DNA of 64,000 nucleotides from Mycobacterium sp. ACS1612 (GCF_001667505.1 NZ_LZHZ01000056.1:31868-95867), one strand, 5' to 3'. Counted from the stretch's first letter, positions 1 through 8,818 are shown. Numbers and translations are program-made. The notes: generated from the sequence alone by a model not told the origin.

Positions 1-3
1 AGC

Positions 4-1200
4 ATGTACCTCGACTTCACCCCGGAACAACAGCAACTGCGCGCCGACATCCGGGCGTCGCTGGAGTCGGTGATGACACCCGAACGCAGCGCCGCGGTGG
101 CCGGTCGGATGGAAGGCGACGTGGTGAAAGAGTGCGTGCGTGCGCTGGGCGCCGCGCACCTGCTCGGCGTGGGATGGCCGAAAGAGTATGGCGGGTGCGG
201 CTTCACCGCGCTCGAGCAGTTCATCTTCTACGAAGAAGCGCAGCGGGTGAACGCGCCCATTCCCCTGGTCACGCTCAACACGGTCGGGCCGACGCTCGCG
301 CAGCGCGGCACCGACGAGCAGAAGCAGACGTTCCTGCCTGCGATCTTGACCGGCACCGTCGAGTTCGCGATCGGCTACTCGGAGCCGTCGGCGGGAAGCG
401 ACCTGGCGTCGCTGCGCACGACGGCGGTGCGCGACGGCGATCACTACGTCATCAACGGCCAGAAGATGTTCACCAGCGGCGCCGCGTACGCCGACTACAT
501 CTGGCTGGCTGCGCGCACCGACCCTGAAGCCAAGAAACACAAGGGCATCTCGATCTTCATCGTGCCGACGTCGTCGCCGGGCTTTTCCTGGAAGCCGTTG
601 CACACCATGCCGGGTGTGTCCACGTTCTACACCTTCTACGACGACGTGCGGGTGCCCGCCAGTTCAATCGTCGGCGGTGAGAACGAAGGCTGGGGACTGA
701 TCACTACGCAGTTGAACTTCGAACGGGCCGCCCTTGGCAACATGGGCGCGCTGGAGCCGCTGTTCGAAAAGACGCTGCACTGGGCGCAGACCACCGGACG
801 CCACGGCGGCCGTGTCATCGATCAGCCGTGGGTACGGCATGTGCTCGCCAGGGTCGAGGCACAGGTCGCGGCGTACAAGATCATGAACTTGCGGGTCAAC
901 GCGGCGATGACGAAAGGCGCGCTCGGCATGGGTGAAGCGTCCGCGGTCAAGGTGTTCGGCACCGAACTGACCCAGCAGGTGGCGCGCGAACTGCTCGAGG
1001 TGCTCGACGCTGCGGGCATCCGCAAGGGCGAGGACGCGCCCCTGCGCGGTGCGCTCGAAACGGCCTACCGCGTCGCCGTGATCAACACCTTCGGTGGCGG
1101 CGCCAACGAATTGCAGCGCGACATCATCGCAATGGCAGGGTTATTCATGCCGCGCGCGCCGCGCGACCTTCGGAGTTCACAGAATGGGGACAACAGGTGA
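4..1200 (+). CDS. acyl-CoA dehydrogenase, FadE29 (ChsE2)-like
   Basis: FAD-dependent acyl-CoA dehydrogenase of 398 residues, usual length for the family. The N-terminal helical part (about 1-120) is followed by the beta-domain motif YSEPSAGSDLASLR and GQKMFTSGA, and a C-terminal helical domain ending FGGGANELQRDIIAMAGL. The pattern resembles M. tuberculosis FadE29, half of the FadE28-FadE29 heterotetramer that dehydrogenates the C3 side chain of 3-oxo-4-pregnene-20-carboxyl-CoA. It is the first gene of a six-gene co-directional operon whose later members are ChsH- and Ltp2-like, so a steroid-CoA substrate is inferred. The ATG at 4 lies at the window edge, so any upstream promoter or gene is out of view. 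Family is certain; substrate is inference. Confidence 0.9.
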   Translation: MYLDFTPEQQQLRADIRASLESVMTPERSAAVAGRMEGDVVKECVRALGAAHLLGVGWPKEYGGCGFTALEQFIFYEEAQRVNAPIPLVTLNTVGPTLAQRGTDEQKQTFLPAILTGTVEFAIGYSEPSAGSDLASLRTTAVRDGDHYVINGQKMFTSGAAYADYIWLAARTDPEAKKHKGISIFIVPTSSPGFSWKPLHTMPGVSTFYTFYDDVRVPASSIVGGENEGWGLITTQLNFERAALGNMGALEPLFEKTLHWAQTTGRHGGRVIDQPWVRHVLARVEAQVAAYKIMNLRVNAAMTKGALGMGEASAVKVFGTELTQQVARELLEVLDAAGIRKGEDAPLRGALETAYRVAVINTFGGGANELQRDIIAMAGLFMPRAPRDLRSSQNGDNR

Positions 1201-1733
1201 CGAACTTCCGCGAGAAACTCGACGCGTTGATCGGCCAGCCCACCGGCGGGTCGAACAAGCCCACCGTCGCGCCGGATCCGGTGAATCAGCCGATGATTCG
1301 GCACTGGGCGCACGCGCTCGGCGATATGAACCCCGTCTACCTCGACCCCGAATTCGCGGAGAACTCGCGGTTCGGCGGTGTGGTGTCGCCGCCGGTGATG
1401 CTGCAGACGTGGACGATGCCCGCACCCAAGATCGAAGGCATCGCCGAACGCGGCGGCGTGCCCGTCGAAACCGGCCGAAACCCTGCGGCGTTCATCGAAG
1501 AGGCCGGATTCACCGGCATCGTAGCGACGAACTCCGAGTTCGAGATCGAACGCTACCCCCGCCTTGGCGACGTCATCTCGGTGACGCAGGTGTTCGAGGA
1601 CATCTCCGACGAGAAGAAGACATCGCTCGGCACAGGGCATTTCATCACGTGGCTGTCGACGTACACCGACCAGAACGGCGAGGTGCTCGGCAGGCAACGG
1701 TTCCGGGTCTTCCGATTCAAGGCCAACGCCTGA
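1197..1733 (+). CDS. MaoC-like hydratase, N-terminal half of a split ChsH2
   Basis: Hot-dog fold protein of 178 residues resembling the MaoC half of ChsH2 (Rv3542c). The segment HWAHALGDMNPVYLDPEFA at about residues 40-58 is typical of hydratase-2 N-terminal domains. In the igr operon ChsH2 is one chain (MaoC domain plus DUF35) pairing with ChsH1 to hydrate the steroid enoyl-CoA. Here the reading frame stops and DUF35 is a separate gene. The GTG start overlaps the preceding stop as GTGA, so translation is probably coupled. The partner hydratase is encoded at 3269. Hydration of a steroid side-chain enoyl-CoA is inferred from family and context. Confidence 0.85.
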   Translation: MTNFREKLDALIGQPTGGSNKPTVAPDPVNQPMIRHWAHALGDMNPVYLDPEFAENSRFGGVVSPPVMLQTWTMPAPKIEGIAERGGVPVETGRNPAAFIEEAGFTGIVATNSEFEIERYPRLGDVISVTQVFEDISDEKKTSLGTGHFITWLSTYTDQNGEVLGRQRFRVFRFKANA

Positions 1734-2143
1734 TGGCGACCAGACTGGCGCCGGCGATCGGCATGGACAACGAGTTCTTCTGGAACGGGCTGCGCGAGCA
1801 CAAGCTGTTGATCCAACGCTGCGGTGGGTGTCAATCCCTTCGTCAGCCGGCCCGGCCGATGTGCCCGATGTGCAATTCACTCGAATGGGACACCGTCGAG
1901 TCCTCTGGCCGCGGAACCGTTTACAGCTACGTGATGCCGCAGCATCCGCCCATGCCGCTGATGGAATACCCGTACATCGTCGCGCTGGTCGAGCTCGACG
2001 AGGGCGTCCGGCTGGTTTCGAACCTGTGCGAGATCGCGCCTGACGAGGTCGAGGTCGGCATGCCGGTCGAGGTGTTCTACCAGACGTTCGACACGCTGGA
2101 CGGCAAGGATCTCGTCCTGCACCAGTTCCGGCCGGCCCGGTAG
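1733..2143 (+). CDS. DUF35 zinc-ribbon/OB-fold protein, C-terminal half of a split ChsH2
   Basis: 136 residues. A four-cysteine rubredoxin-like zinc ribbon (CGGC and CPMC, about residues 30-47) precedes an OB-fold with GRGTVYSYVMPQHPP. This is the DUF35 architecture. In known systems DUF35 proteins bind thiolase-like aldolases; the DUF35 part of ChsH2 is needed for Ltp2 retro-aldol activity. The Ltp2-like protein at 3706 is therefore its expected partner. The ATG overlaps the preceding stop (TGATG). Several Met codons lie upstream in the same frame, but they sit inside the MaoC gene, and the residues from 1733 onward align with DUF35 starts. Confidence 0.85.
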   Translation: MATRLAPAIGMDNEFFWNGLREHKLLIQRCGGCQSLRQPARPMCPMCNSLEWDTVESSGRGTVYSYVMPQHPPMPLMEYPYIVALVELDEGVRLVSNLCEIAPDEVEVGMPVEVFYQTFDTLDGKDLVLHQFRPAR

Positions 2144-2152
2144 GCGCAACCC

Positions 2153-3256
2153 ATGGACTTCACGTTCACCGAGGAGCAGGAGACGGTCGCGAAGGTCGCC
2201 CGGCAGCTGTTCGAACACCGCGCGGCACCCGAACACCTCACCGAACTCGAAGGCGGCGACGTGCGTTACGACGCCCCGCTCTGGCGTGACCTCGCGTCGG
2301 CCGACCTGCTCGGTATCGCGTTGCCCGAGAAGGTCGGCGGCAGCGGGCGGGGCTTCCTCGAGTTGACCCTGGTCCTCGCAGAGGTCGGCTGGAGCGTGGC
2401 CCCGGTGCCGGTCTACGCCACACTCCTGCTCGGTGCGGACACCATCGCCCGCTACGGTGACGCGGCCCAGCAGCGGCGGTACCTGCCGGACGTAATCAGC
2501 GGCGCTCACGTGCTTACCGCGGCGTTGACCGAGCCGGGACGCTCCGCGCCGACCGCAGTGACCACCACCGCGCGCCGCGACGGCGACGGCTGGCGCTTGG
2601 ACGGGGTCAAGGAGTTGGTGCCCGCGGCGCAGATCGCGCACACGATGCTGGTTCCCGCCGCCGTCGAGGACGGCGACGTCGGGCTGTTTCTGGTTGATGC
2701 CGACGCCTGCGGTGTCGACATCAAACCCGCGACGACCACCAACGGTGAGCCGTACGGCGACGTATTCCTCGACGGCGCAGTCGTTTCCGGCCATGACCGG
2801 CTGCCCGGGGACGGCACGGAGATGCTCGAGTCGCTGCATACCCGCGCACTGGCGGGCCTGTGCGCGATCCAACTGGGGGTGACCGAGCGTGCGCTACGGA
2901 TCGCCGCGGCGTATACGACCCAACGCGAGCAGTTCGGCAGGCCGATCGGGAGTTTCCAGGCCGTCCAGCAGCGGATGGCCGATGCGTTCATCGATGTCGA
3001 GGCAATCAGGTGGACCACGTGGCAGGCGGTATGGCTGCTCTCCCAGGGCCGGCCCGCATGGCGCGAGGCGGCGATTGCGAAGTTCTGGGCAGCCGAGGCC
3101 GGCGCGCGGGTCGTCGCCACAGCTCAGCAGGTGCACGGGGGCATCGGCATCGACATCACCTATCCCCTGTTCCGCTACTTCCTGTGGGCCAAGCACAACG
3201 AACTGATGCTGGGCTCGGCGCCCGCGCAGTTGGCGCGGCTCGGCGCGACGTACTGA
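2153..3256 (+). CDS. acyl-CoA dehydrogenase, FadE28 (ChsE1)-like
   Basis: Second acyl-CoA dehydrogenase of the operon, 367 residues. It has N-terminal MDFTFTEEQETVAKVAR, a divergent FAD/beta domain (TEPGRSAPTAVTTTARRDGDGW), and a conserved C-terminal domain with REQFGRPIGSFQAVQQRMAD and QQVHGGIGIDITYPLFRYF. Short length and a degenerate middle domain are typical of the partner subunit in mycobacterial alpha2-beta2 steroid ACADs, where two different chains make one FAD site. It probably pairs with the product of the gene at 4. Unlike the M. tuberculosis order fadE28-fadE29-chsH2-chsH1-ltp2, it sits between the DUF35 and ChsH1-like genes. Confidence 0.87.
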   Translation: MDFTFTEEQETVAKVARQLFEHRAAPEHLTELEGGDVRYDAPLWRDLASADLLGIALPEKVGGSGRGFLELTLVLAEVGWSVAPVPVYATLLLGADTIARYGDAAQQRRYLPDVISGAHVLTAALTEPGRSAPTAVTTTARRDGDGWRLDGVKELVPAAQIAHTMLVPAAVEDGDVGLFLVDADACGVDIKPATTTNGEPYGDVFLDGAVVSGHDRLPGDGTEMLESLHTRALAGLCAIQLGVTERALRIAAAYTTQREQFGRPIGSFQAVQQRMADAFIDVEAIRWTTWQAVWLLSQGRPAWREAAIAKFWAAEAGARVVATAQQVHGGIGIDITYPLFRYFLWAKHNELMLGSAPAQLARLGATY

Positions 3257-3268
3257 CAAAGGAGAACG

Positions 3269-3709
3269 ATGACGACGACCGAACACCGGAGAACGACGCT
3301 GGATTGGCGCGATATCAACGTCGGCGACGCGGTCACGCCTCTGGAGGTGCCCGTGACGGCAACCGTGATCGTCGCGGGAGCGATCGCATCGCGCGACTTC
3401 ATGCCGGTCCACCATGATCCCGAGTTCGCGAAGAAGCAGGGTTCGCCGAACATGTTCATGAACATCCTGACCACCAACGGCCTGTGCGTCCGCTTCCTCA
3501 CTGACTGGGCAGGCCCCGAAGCGATGGTGACCAAGTTGGCGATCCGGTTGGGCGTGCCGTCCTTTCCCAACGATCCGCTCGTCTTCACCGGCAGCGTGAC
3601 CGGCAAGTCCGAAGGCGCCGACGGCGAGGGCTTCGTCGAGGTCACGTTCAAGGGCAGCAACAGCCTCGGCGACCACGTGTCGGGTACGGCGACTCTGAGC
3701 CTACTGTGA
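3269..3709 (+). CDS. MaoC-like hydratase, ChsH1-like
   Basis: 146-residue single hot-dog domain closely resembling ChsH1 (Rv3541c). The catalytic-type segment ASRDFMPVHHDPEFAK at about residues 40-55 carries the Asp-His hydratase motif; GSPNMFMNILTTNGL and LGDHVSGTATLSLL follow. In the igr system ChsH1 and ChsH2 form a heterodimer adding water to the enoyl-CoA of the degraded sterol side chain. A strong Shine-Dalgarno AAAGGAGAAC at 3258-3267 precedes the ATG, the best ribosome site in this operon. Its stop overlaps the next gene by four bases. Confidence 0.85.
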   Translation: MTTTEHRRTTLDWRDINVGDAVTPLEVPVTATVIVAGAIASRDFMPVHHDPEFAKKQGSPNMFMNILTTNGLCVRFLTDWAGPEAMVTKLAIRLGVPSFPNDPLVFTGSVTGKSEGADGEGFVEVTFKGSNSLGDHVSGTATLSLL

Positions 3710-4881
3710 CGTACCTGGGCGGAAAGGCGGCCATCGCAGGCATCGGGCAGACTGAGTTCTCCAAGGAGTCCGGCCGCAGTGAACTGCAATTGGCTTGCGA
3801 GGCGGTCAAAGCCGCGATCGACGATGCGGGACTGAGGCCCGCCGACGTCGACGGCATGGTCACCTTCACGATGGACACGAGCGATGAGATCGAAATCGCG
3901 CGCAATGTCGGCATCGGCGATCTGACCTTCTTCTCCCGCGTGCACCACGGCGGCGGCGCGGCAGCGGGCACCGTCGTGCAGGCGGCGATGGCCGTGGCCA
4001 CCGGCACAGCCAACGCGGTGGTGTGCTACCGGGCATTCAACGAACGGTCCGGGTTCCGGTTCGGCGGCGCGACGGCGCGACCCACCGGCGATACGCCGCC
4101 GTTCATGGCGAATTACGCGCCGTTCGGGTTGTTGACCCCCGCGGCGTGGGTCGCACTGCACGCGCAGCGGTACATGTCGACATACGGGGTCACCAACGAG
4201 GACTTCGGCCGCATCTCCGTCGTCGACCGCGCCCATGCTGCCCGCAATCCCGACGCATGGTTCTACGAACGGCCGATCACCCTTGCGGATCACCAGAATT
4301 CGCGGTGGGTCATCGAACCCGTTCTGCGCCTTCTCGATTGCTGTCAGGAAAGCGATGGCGGGGTGGCTCTGGTGGTCACCACCGTCGAACGCGCCCGCGA
4401 CCTGCCCCGCCCGCCCGCCGTGATCACCGCCGCGGTGCAGGGCGCAGCCGCCGAGGGCGAGATGATGACCAGCTACTACCGCGACGACATCACCGGACTT
4501 CCCGAGATGGGCGTCGTCGCCGAAAAGCTCTGGCGCGATTCCGGACTCAAGCCGGCTGACATCCAGACCGCGTTCCTCTACGACCACTTCACCCCTTTCG
4601 TGTTCGCGCAACTCGAGGAGTTGGGGTTCTGCGGGCGCGGTGAGGCGAAGGACTTCGCGACCGTCGAAAGGCTCTCGCTCGGCGGGGAACTGCCGATCAA
4701 CACCAACGGCGGACTGCTCGGTGAGGCCTACATCCACGGGATGAATGGCATCACCGAAGGGGTACGCCAGGTGCGCGGCACGTCGTACAACCAGGTGGCG
4801 AACGTCGAGCACGTGCTGGTCACGTCGGGTACCGGCGTGCCGACCAGCGCGCTGATCCTGGCACCGGACGACAGAAGCTGA
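3706..4881 (+). CDS. Ltp2-type steroid aldolase (thiolase fold)
   Basis: 391 residues, thiolase superfamily lipid-transfer/SCP-x branch, very like Ltp2 (Rv3540c) in length and motifs (QTEFSKESGRSELQLA, YRAFNERSGFRFGG, LRLLDCCQESDGG). Ltp2 is a retro-aldolase that splits the hydroxylated side chain to a 17-keto steroid and propionyl-CoA. Its two reported catalytic tyrosines fall in LYDHFTPF and GEAYIHGMNG; both are present here as Tyr292 and Tyr342. It needs a DUF35 partner, supplied by the gene at 1733. GTG start overlapping the preceding stop (GTGA). Confidence 0.88.
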   Translation: MTYLGGKAAIAGIGQTEFSKESGRSELQLACEAVKAAIDDAGLRPADVDGMVTFTMDTSDEIEIARNVGIGDLTFFSRVHHGGGAAAGTVVQAAMAVATGTANAVVCYRAFNERSGFRFGGATARPTGDTPPFMANYAPFGLLTPAAWVALHAQRYMSTYGVTNEDFGRISVVDRAHAARNPDAWFYERPITLADHQNSRWVIEPVLRLLDCCQESDGGVALVVTTVERARDLPRPPAVITAAVQGAAAEGEMMTSYYRDDITGLPEMGVVAEKLWRDSGLKPADIQTAFLYDHFTPFVFAQLEELGFCGRGEAKDFATVERLSLGGELPINTNGGLLGEAYIHGMNGITEGVRQVRGTSYNQVANVEHVLVTSGTGVPTSALILAPDDRS

Positions 4882-4885
4882 CGCC

Positions 4886-5488
4886 GTGACCGTCGACACG
4901 ACCGCGACCGACACCCGTGAGGCCATCATCACCGCCGCCATGCGCTGTTTCGGCAGACAGGGTTTGACCAAGACCACCGTGGTCGACATCGCTCGCGCGG
5001 CCGACGTGTCGCGGAGCACGGTGTACGAATACTTCCGCGACAAGTCCGACATCGTGGAGGCCTGCGCCGAGCACTCGTCGCAGCGGTTTTACCGCGAGAT
5101 GGCGCGGGCGATGGCCCGGGGCGAATCGCTCGAGGACAAGCTGACGCTGGCCGCGGTGTTCGTCACCAAGGCCCGCCGCTTCGTCGAGCCCGAAGTGTAT
5201 TTCGATGCTGATGAAGTCAGCTTGCTGCTCACCAAGAACGCTGCGGCGCTGTTAGGGGAATGCAGTGAGTTCCTCGCGCCCTACCTCGCCGCGGCGAAGC
5301 TCACCGGCGAGGTGCGCAAGGATCTCGACGTGGCCTCTGCGGGTGAGTGGTTCGCCCGCATGTTGTTCTCGTTGTTCAGCACACCGTCAGCGCACCTGGA
5401 CACGGACGACGACCGGGTGGTCGCGGATTTCGTGCGGACCTATGCGGTTCGCGGCTTCAGCACCGAGCGTGCAGGCCGGTCGCGGTAG
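4886..5488 (+). CDS. TetR-family transcriptional regulator
   Basis: 200 residues with an N-terminal TetR helix-turn-helix (about residues 10-55: AAMRCFGRQGLTKTTVVDIA then VSRSTVYEYFRDK) and an unassigned helical ligand domain. It lies four bases after the aldolase gene on the same strand, so it is probably the last gene of the operon and may regulate it in response to a CoA ester or steroid. No operator can be seen because the operon promoter lies left of the window. It does not look like KstR or KstR2. GTG start. The stop is adjacent to the convergent glycosidase gene. Confidence 0.85.
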   Translation: MTVDTTATDTREAIITAAMRCFGRQGLTKTTVVDIARAADVSRSTVYEYFRDKSDIVEACAEHSSQRFYREMARAMARGESLEDKLTLAAVFVTKARRFVEPEVYFDADEVSLLLTKNAAALLGECSEFLAPYLAAAKLTGEVRKDLDVASAGEWFARMLFSLFSTPSAHLDTDDDRVVADFVRTYAVRGFSTERAGRSR

Positions 5489-7243
5489 TCACCGTCCGCC
5501 CAGTGAGCCGAGCAGGCCGCTGAGCAACGTCAATACCGCGACGATCGGATTTCCCGCCGGTTTCGGCGTCGTGGTGGGCGCTGTGGTGGTGACCGGCGGC
5601 GTCGTGGTGACCGGTGGCGTCGTAGTCGGGACGGTGGTCGCGGTTGTCGGGATGGTCGTGGTGGTGGTCGTGGATGTCGGCGTCGTCCCGGGGCCATGAC
5701 CGTCGGCCCAGATGACCTTCGCGCCGGTCAACGGGTTCCAGGTGATCTTGCCGTACTCGAAAGAGGTGTAAGTGCCGGTGGGGCCGCCCGTTTCGTCGGT
5801 GGTGGCCAGGCCGAGTTCGGGCACCCACACCTTGGCGGTGTGCCCCGCAGCGGAATGCGCACCGGTGGCCTCCGAGTACCAGACCCGCAGCCCGGTGGAC
5901 TTGTTGAAGTCCTGGTAGCCGTTGGTGAATTGCGTCGTCGGAGACAACAGGTAAGAGCCTGCCTTGGCAGCAACGGGATTCGGTGAGCTCACGAACCCGT
6001 TGCCGGTCTGGAAGACGGTGCTGACGGTCCGCACCTGCGCCCACTTGCCGTCTGTGGTCTTGTACACCGGCGACAGAACGGTGCCCAGCGCCGCATCGTT
6101 GATGGTCGAGAACTGCTGATATTCAGCTGATTTCGCAATCGTGCCCGAGGCGCCCGCCCGAACCGTCTGCGCCGCGGCCTTCGGAGTCCAGTCCGTTCGG
6201 TAGATGCCGAACGTGGACTGGCTACTGACGCTGCCTGTCGCGCGGTCGCGGGTGGTGTAGATGAACATCGGACCCGCGTAGGGCAGCTCCTGCCACTTCA
6301 ACAGGATGTCCGCGATGTACTCGTTCTCTCTTGCCTCGCCACCGCTGGAGGACGGCTGGCCGTACTCCGTCGCCCAGATCTTCTTGTTGTCATCGCCGTT
6401 GGCGATCATCACTTTCCGGACGTCCATCAACTGCTGAAGCGGTGAGTTCGCCTTGCCGACCCCGCCGGAGAACTTCAGCGTGTACAGGTACGGATGGAAG
6501 CTCAACGCGTCGAAGTATGGTTTGGCGCCCGCGGCATACATCTGCGTCACGTATGCGACCGGGTTGATCGTCAGCGACCCGACGCTCTGGATGGCGCCAA
6601 GCCCGGCGCTGATCACGACGACCGACGGATCGATCGCTTTGACCTTCGGGTAGGCGGCCTTGAGCAGTTCGGTGTAGGCGGCCGGGTCCGGCGTCGGCGT
6701 CCAGAACGTCACCGAGTTCGGTTCGTTCCAGATCTCGACGGCCGCGATCTTGCCCGCGTAGCGCGCCACGAACTTCGCCACGAAGTCGGCGTAGGCGGCC
6801 GTCGACGCGGGCCGCGAGCTGAGGTACTGACCGCCGCTCACCACCGCCCACCGCGGAGTCGCGTTCACCATGCCCACTACTGCGATGTTGCGCGCCGCGG
6901 CCGAATTCACCGTCTTGTCGATGCTGCTCCAATTCAGCGTCCCTTTGGTGGTTTCGACAGCTGCCCAGGGAATCATCAGGCGCACTGCGGAGACGTTCGT
7001 CGCCTTGATCATGTCCATGGTCTTGTCCACGCCTGCCTGATCCAGCCCCCACACATCGGAGTCGGCGATGGCCGTCGTCGTGGCTGCCGGGTTTATGGTT
7101 GCGGTGGCGGTGACGAACACGTCGCGGGGCCGGTTGTGCACGAGGTCGCGGCTGATCGTGGTGGTGCACACCAACCCGACGATCACGGCCATGGTCGTGG
7201 TCAGAAAGGCTCGCCGGTAGCCGCGACGTCTGCTCAGGCCCAC
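5489..7243 (-). CDS. secreted GH-A clan glycoside hydrolase with LGFP-like repeats
   Basis: 584 residues. A basic N-terminus and hydrophobic segment (about 12-30) suggest a signal peptide or anchor. The TIM-barrel catalytic region has acid/base Glu174 in IWNEPN and putative nucleophile Glu293 in IWATEYG, the GH-A (GH5/GH39-like) arrangement. After about residue 370 come LGFP-like units (for example GKITWNPLTGAKVIW), which bind mycolate cell walls in relatives. A Thr/Pro stretch (about 520-562) and a hydrophobic tail ending LLSGLLGSLGGR follow. The substrate is unknown; an arabinogalactan or other envelope glycan is plausible. GTG start at 7243. The 195 bp upstream show no gene. Confidence 0.78.
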   Translation of the reverse strand: MGLSRRRGYRRAFLTTTMAVIVGLVCTTTISRDLVHNRPRDVFVTATATINPAATTTAIADSDVWGLDQAGVDKTMDMIKATNVSAVRLMIPWAAVETTKGTLNWSSIDKTVNSAAARNIAVVGMVNATPRWAVVSGGQYLSSRPASTAAYADFVAKFVARYAGKIAAVEIWNEPNSVTFWTPTPDPAAYTELLKAAYPKVKAIDPSVVVISAGLGAIQSVGSLTINPVAYVTQMYAAGAKPYFDALSFHPYLYTLKFSGGVGKANSPLQQLMDVRKVMIANGDDNKKIWATEYGQPSSSGGEARENEYIADILLKWQELPYAGPMFIYTTRDRATGSVSSQSTFGIYRTDWTPKAAAQTVRAGASGTIAKSAEYQQFSTINDAALGTVLSPVYKTTDGKWAQVRTVSTVFQTGNGFVSSPNPVAAKAGSYLLSPTTQFTNGYQDFNKSTGLRVWYSEATGAHSAAGHTAKVWVPELGLATTDETGGPTGTYTSFEYGKITWNPLTGAKVIWADGHGPGTTPTSTTTTTTIPTTATTVPTTTPPVTTTPPVTTTAPTTTPKPAGNPIVAVLTLLSGLLGSLGGR

Positions 7244-7438
7244 GGTCCACCCTTGAGGTCGGTCCGCGCGAAGCGGAGTTCAACATCCACCCGATCTTTG
7301 CTCTGCGACGATCTTGACGGACAAAGCGGCGCATGTAACGGATGCGGCCGGTGTGTCGTATGTGCTGAGTTTGCCTACGCAAGCAACCGTCCGCGGTACG
7401 GCCCCAGCCGCGAAACTGCACGCCTCTACTCGCACTCT

Positions 7439-8788
7439 TCACGCCGGAATACAGTTTCGGCGCAAGGTGCCAGGCGTCTCCCACTGCATGGTGGCATTGA
7501 GCGAGAACGCAGCGAAGGTGCTGGCAAGTGTCTGCCGCAGATGGGCATTCGAGTTGGTCTGACCCGGCTGATACGACAGCACCGAGATCCCGACCTTGCC
7601 GTTGACCCGACCGCAAATGAATCCGAGAACGCCACCGGTGCGGTGCATCGTCGCCGTGGTCACGCCCGGATAGACAGAGCGTGCCGTGCAGTAGTCGGCG
7701 TCGGAGCCGTCCAGGCGGGTGACCTCCGCGGGCACCTCACCGAGATGGGACGACACCACACTCGCCCCGTCGCCGGTCGCGACGCTGACCATCCTTTTCA
7801 TCAACCGCCTGGGCACGAAGGGAACCATCGGCAGCAGCGCCGCCCGCTCGTCGGGAACGGAATTGTGGTTGACCAGCGCTTGCTTGATCGCAGCGCGGAC
7901 GCCGCGCAGATCGCTGGACACGTCCGCGGGATCGACGGTGACGTCGACGTTGGTCACCGCGTTGGCGCGGGTATCGCCCTCGGTGCGCTCGCTGACCGGA
8001 ATCGACAGCAAGACGGCTTTATCGGCGACGCGGCCCATCCGGTGTGCGGCGTCGGCGGCCAAACCCGCGAGCAGCGCGTTGCTGGTGCCGCCGAGCGCCT
8101 TGGCGCAGGCATCCCACTCGCGCGCATCAATGAAGGCCGTCGCGCTCGGCAGCGCGATCTGCTCATCGGAGCCTCGGAATCGTTTGGGGGTTGCCGCGCC
8201 GGCGCGACGGCGCCGTGCCATCCGGATCGCCGCCCGCGCAGCGCGGCCGACGGCGGCCAGATCGCGCGCGGTCTGCCGCGCGTCTTCGCGGAGTGCGCGC
8301 CAGCGCCGGCGTGACTTCGCGGGCGGGAAGGTGAGCGCGCTGTCGACGCCGGAGGTGGCCTCGGCCAACGCCATCGCCAATCCGACGCCGTCGATCAGGG
8401 AATGCGCGACGACGAGGCTCACACCTGTGCCGCCGTCGGTGAACGGCAGCACCGCGAGGTGCCAACCCGGGCCGTGTTCGGCGTCGAGCGGCGTGTGCGC
8501 CTGTTCGATGAGCCAGTCGTCGAATTCGTCGCGCGGACGCGGTGTTTGGGTGACTTCGAGGTCGGATGCATCACTTGCCCGCACCCAGCGGTGCCTGCCG
8601 AATGGCAACGGTGACCGTTCGATGCGACGGGCCAACCGGCCCCGCTGCAAATGGTGATGGAAGCGGCGCAGCCCGTCGACGTCGATCGGTCGGTTGTAGA
8701 TCCAGATGCACTGAATCGCGCTGGTGGTTCCTGTCGCCCGCTCGCCGAGGAACAATGCCTGGTCGGTCAGGTCGAGAATGTTCGTCAT
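7439..8788 (-). CDS. condensation-fold acyltransferase, WS/DGAT-like
   Basis: 449 residues. The HxxxDG acyl-transfer motif appears as AHSLIDGVG at about residue 127, and the C-terminal half ends VNGKVGISVLSYQPG, as in the WS/DGAT and PapA superfamily. Such enzymes esterify an acyl group from acyl-CoA or a carrier onto an alcohol. It begins 30 bp after the PapA gene on the same strand, so the two are probably co-transcribed from the promoter at 10318-10404. It could acylate the same glycolipid as PapA or a precursor; a simple triacylglycerol synthase is the alternative. Confidence 0.75.
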   Translation of the reverse strand: MTNILDLTDQALFLGERATGTTSAIQCIWIYNRPIDVDGLRRFHHHLQRGRLARRIERSPLPFGRHRWVRASDASDLEVTQTPRPRDEFDDWLIEQAHTPLDAEHGPGWHLAVLPFTDGGTGVSLVVAHSLIDGVGLAMALAEATSGVDSALTFPPAKSRRRWRALREDARQTARDLAAVGRAARAAIRMARRRRAGAATPKRFRGSDEQIALPSATAFIDAREWDACAKALGGTSNALLAGLAADAAHRMGRVADKAVLLSIPVSERTEGDTRANAVTNVDVTVDPADVSSDLRGVRAAIKQALVNHNSVPDERAALLPMVPFVPRRLMKRMVSVATGDGASVVSSHLGEVPAEVTRLDGSDADYCTARSVYPGVTTATMHRTGGVLGFICGRVNGKVGISVLSYQPGQTNSNAHLRQTLASTFAAFSLNATMQWETPGTLRRNCIPA

Positions 8789-8818
8789 TTCGTCGCTTTC
8801 TTGTGTTCGTCGTTTCCG

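Noticed and set aside
3175..5052. A 625-codon open frame on the minus strand across the hydratase and aldolase genes.
   Set aside because: It is antisense to well-supported genes, has no recognisable domain, and is a by-product of high GC at third positions.
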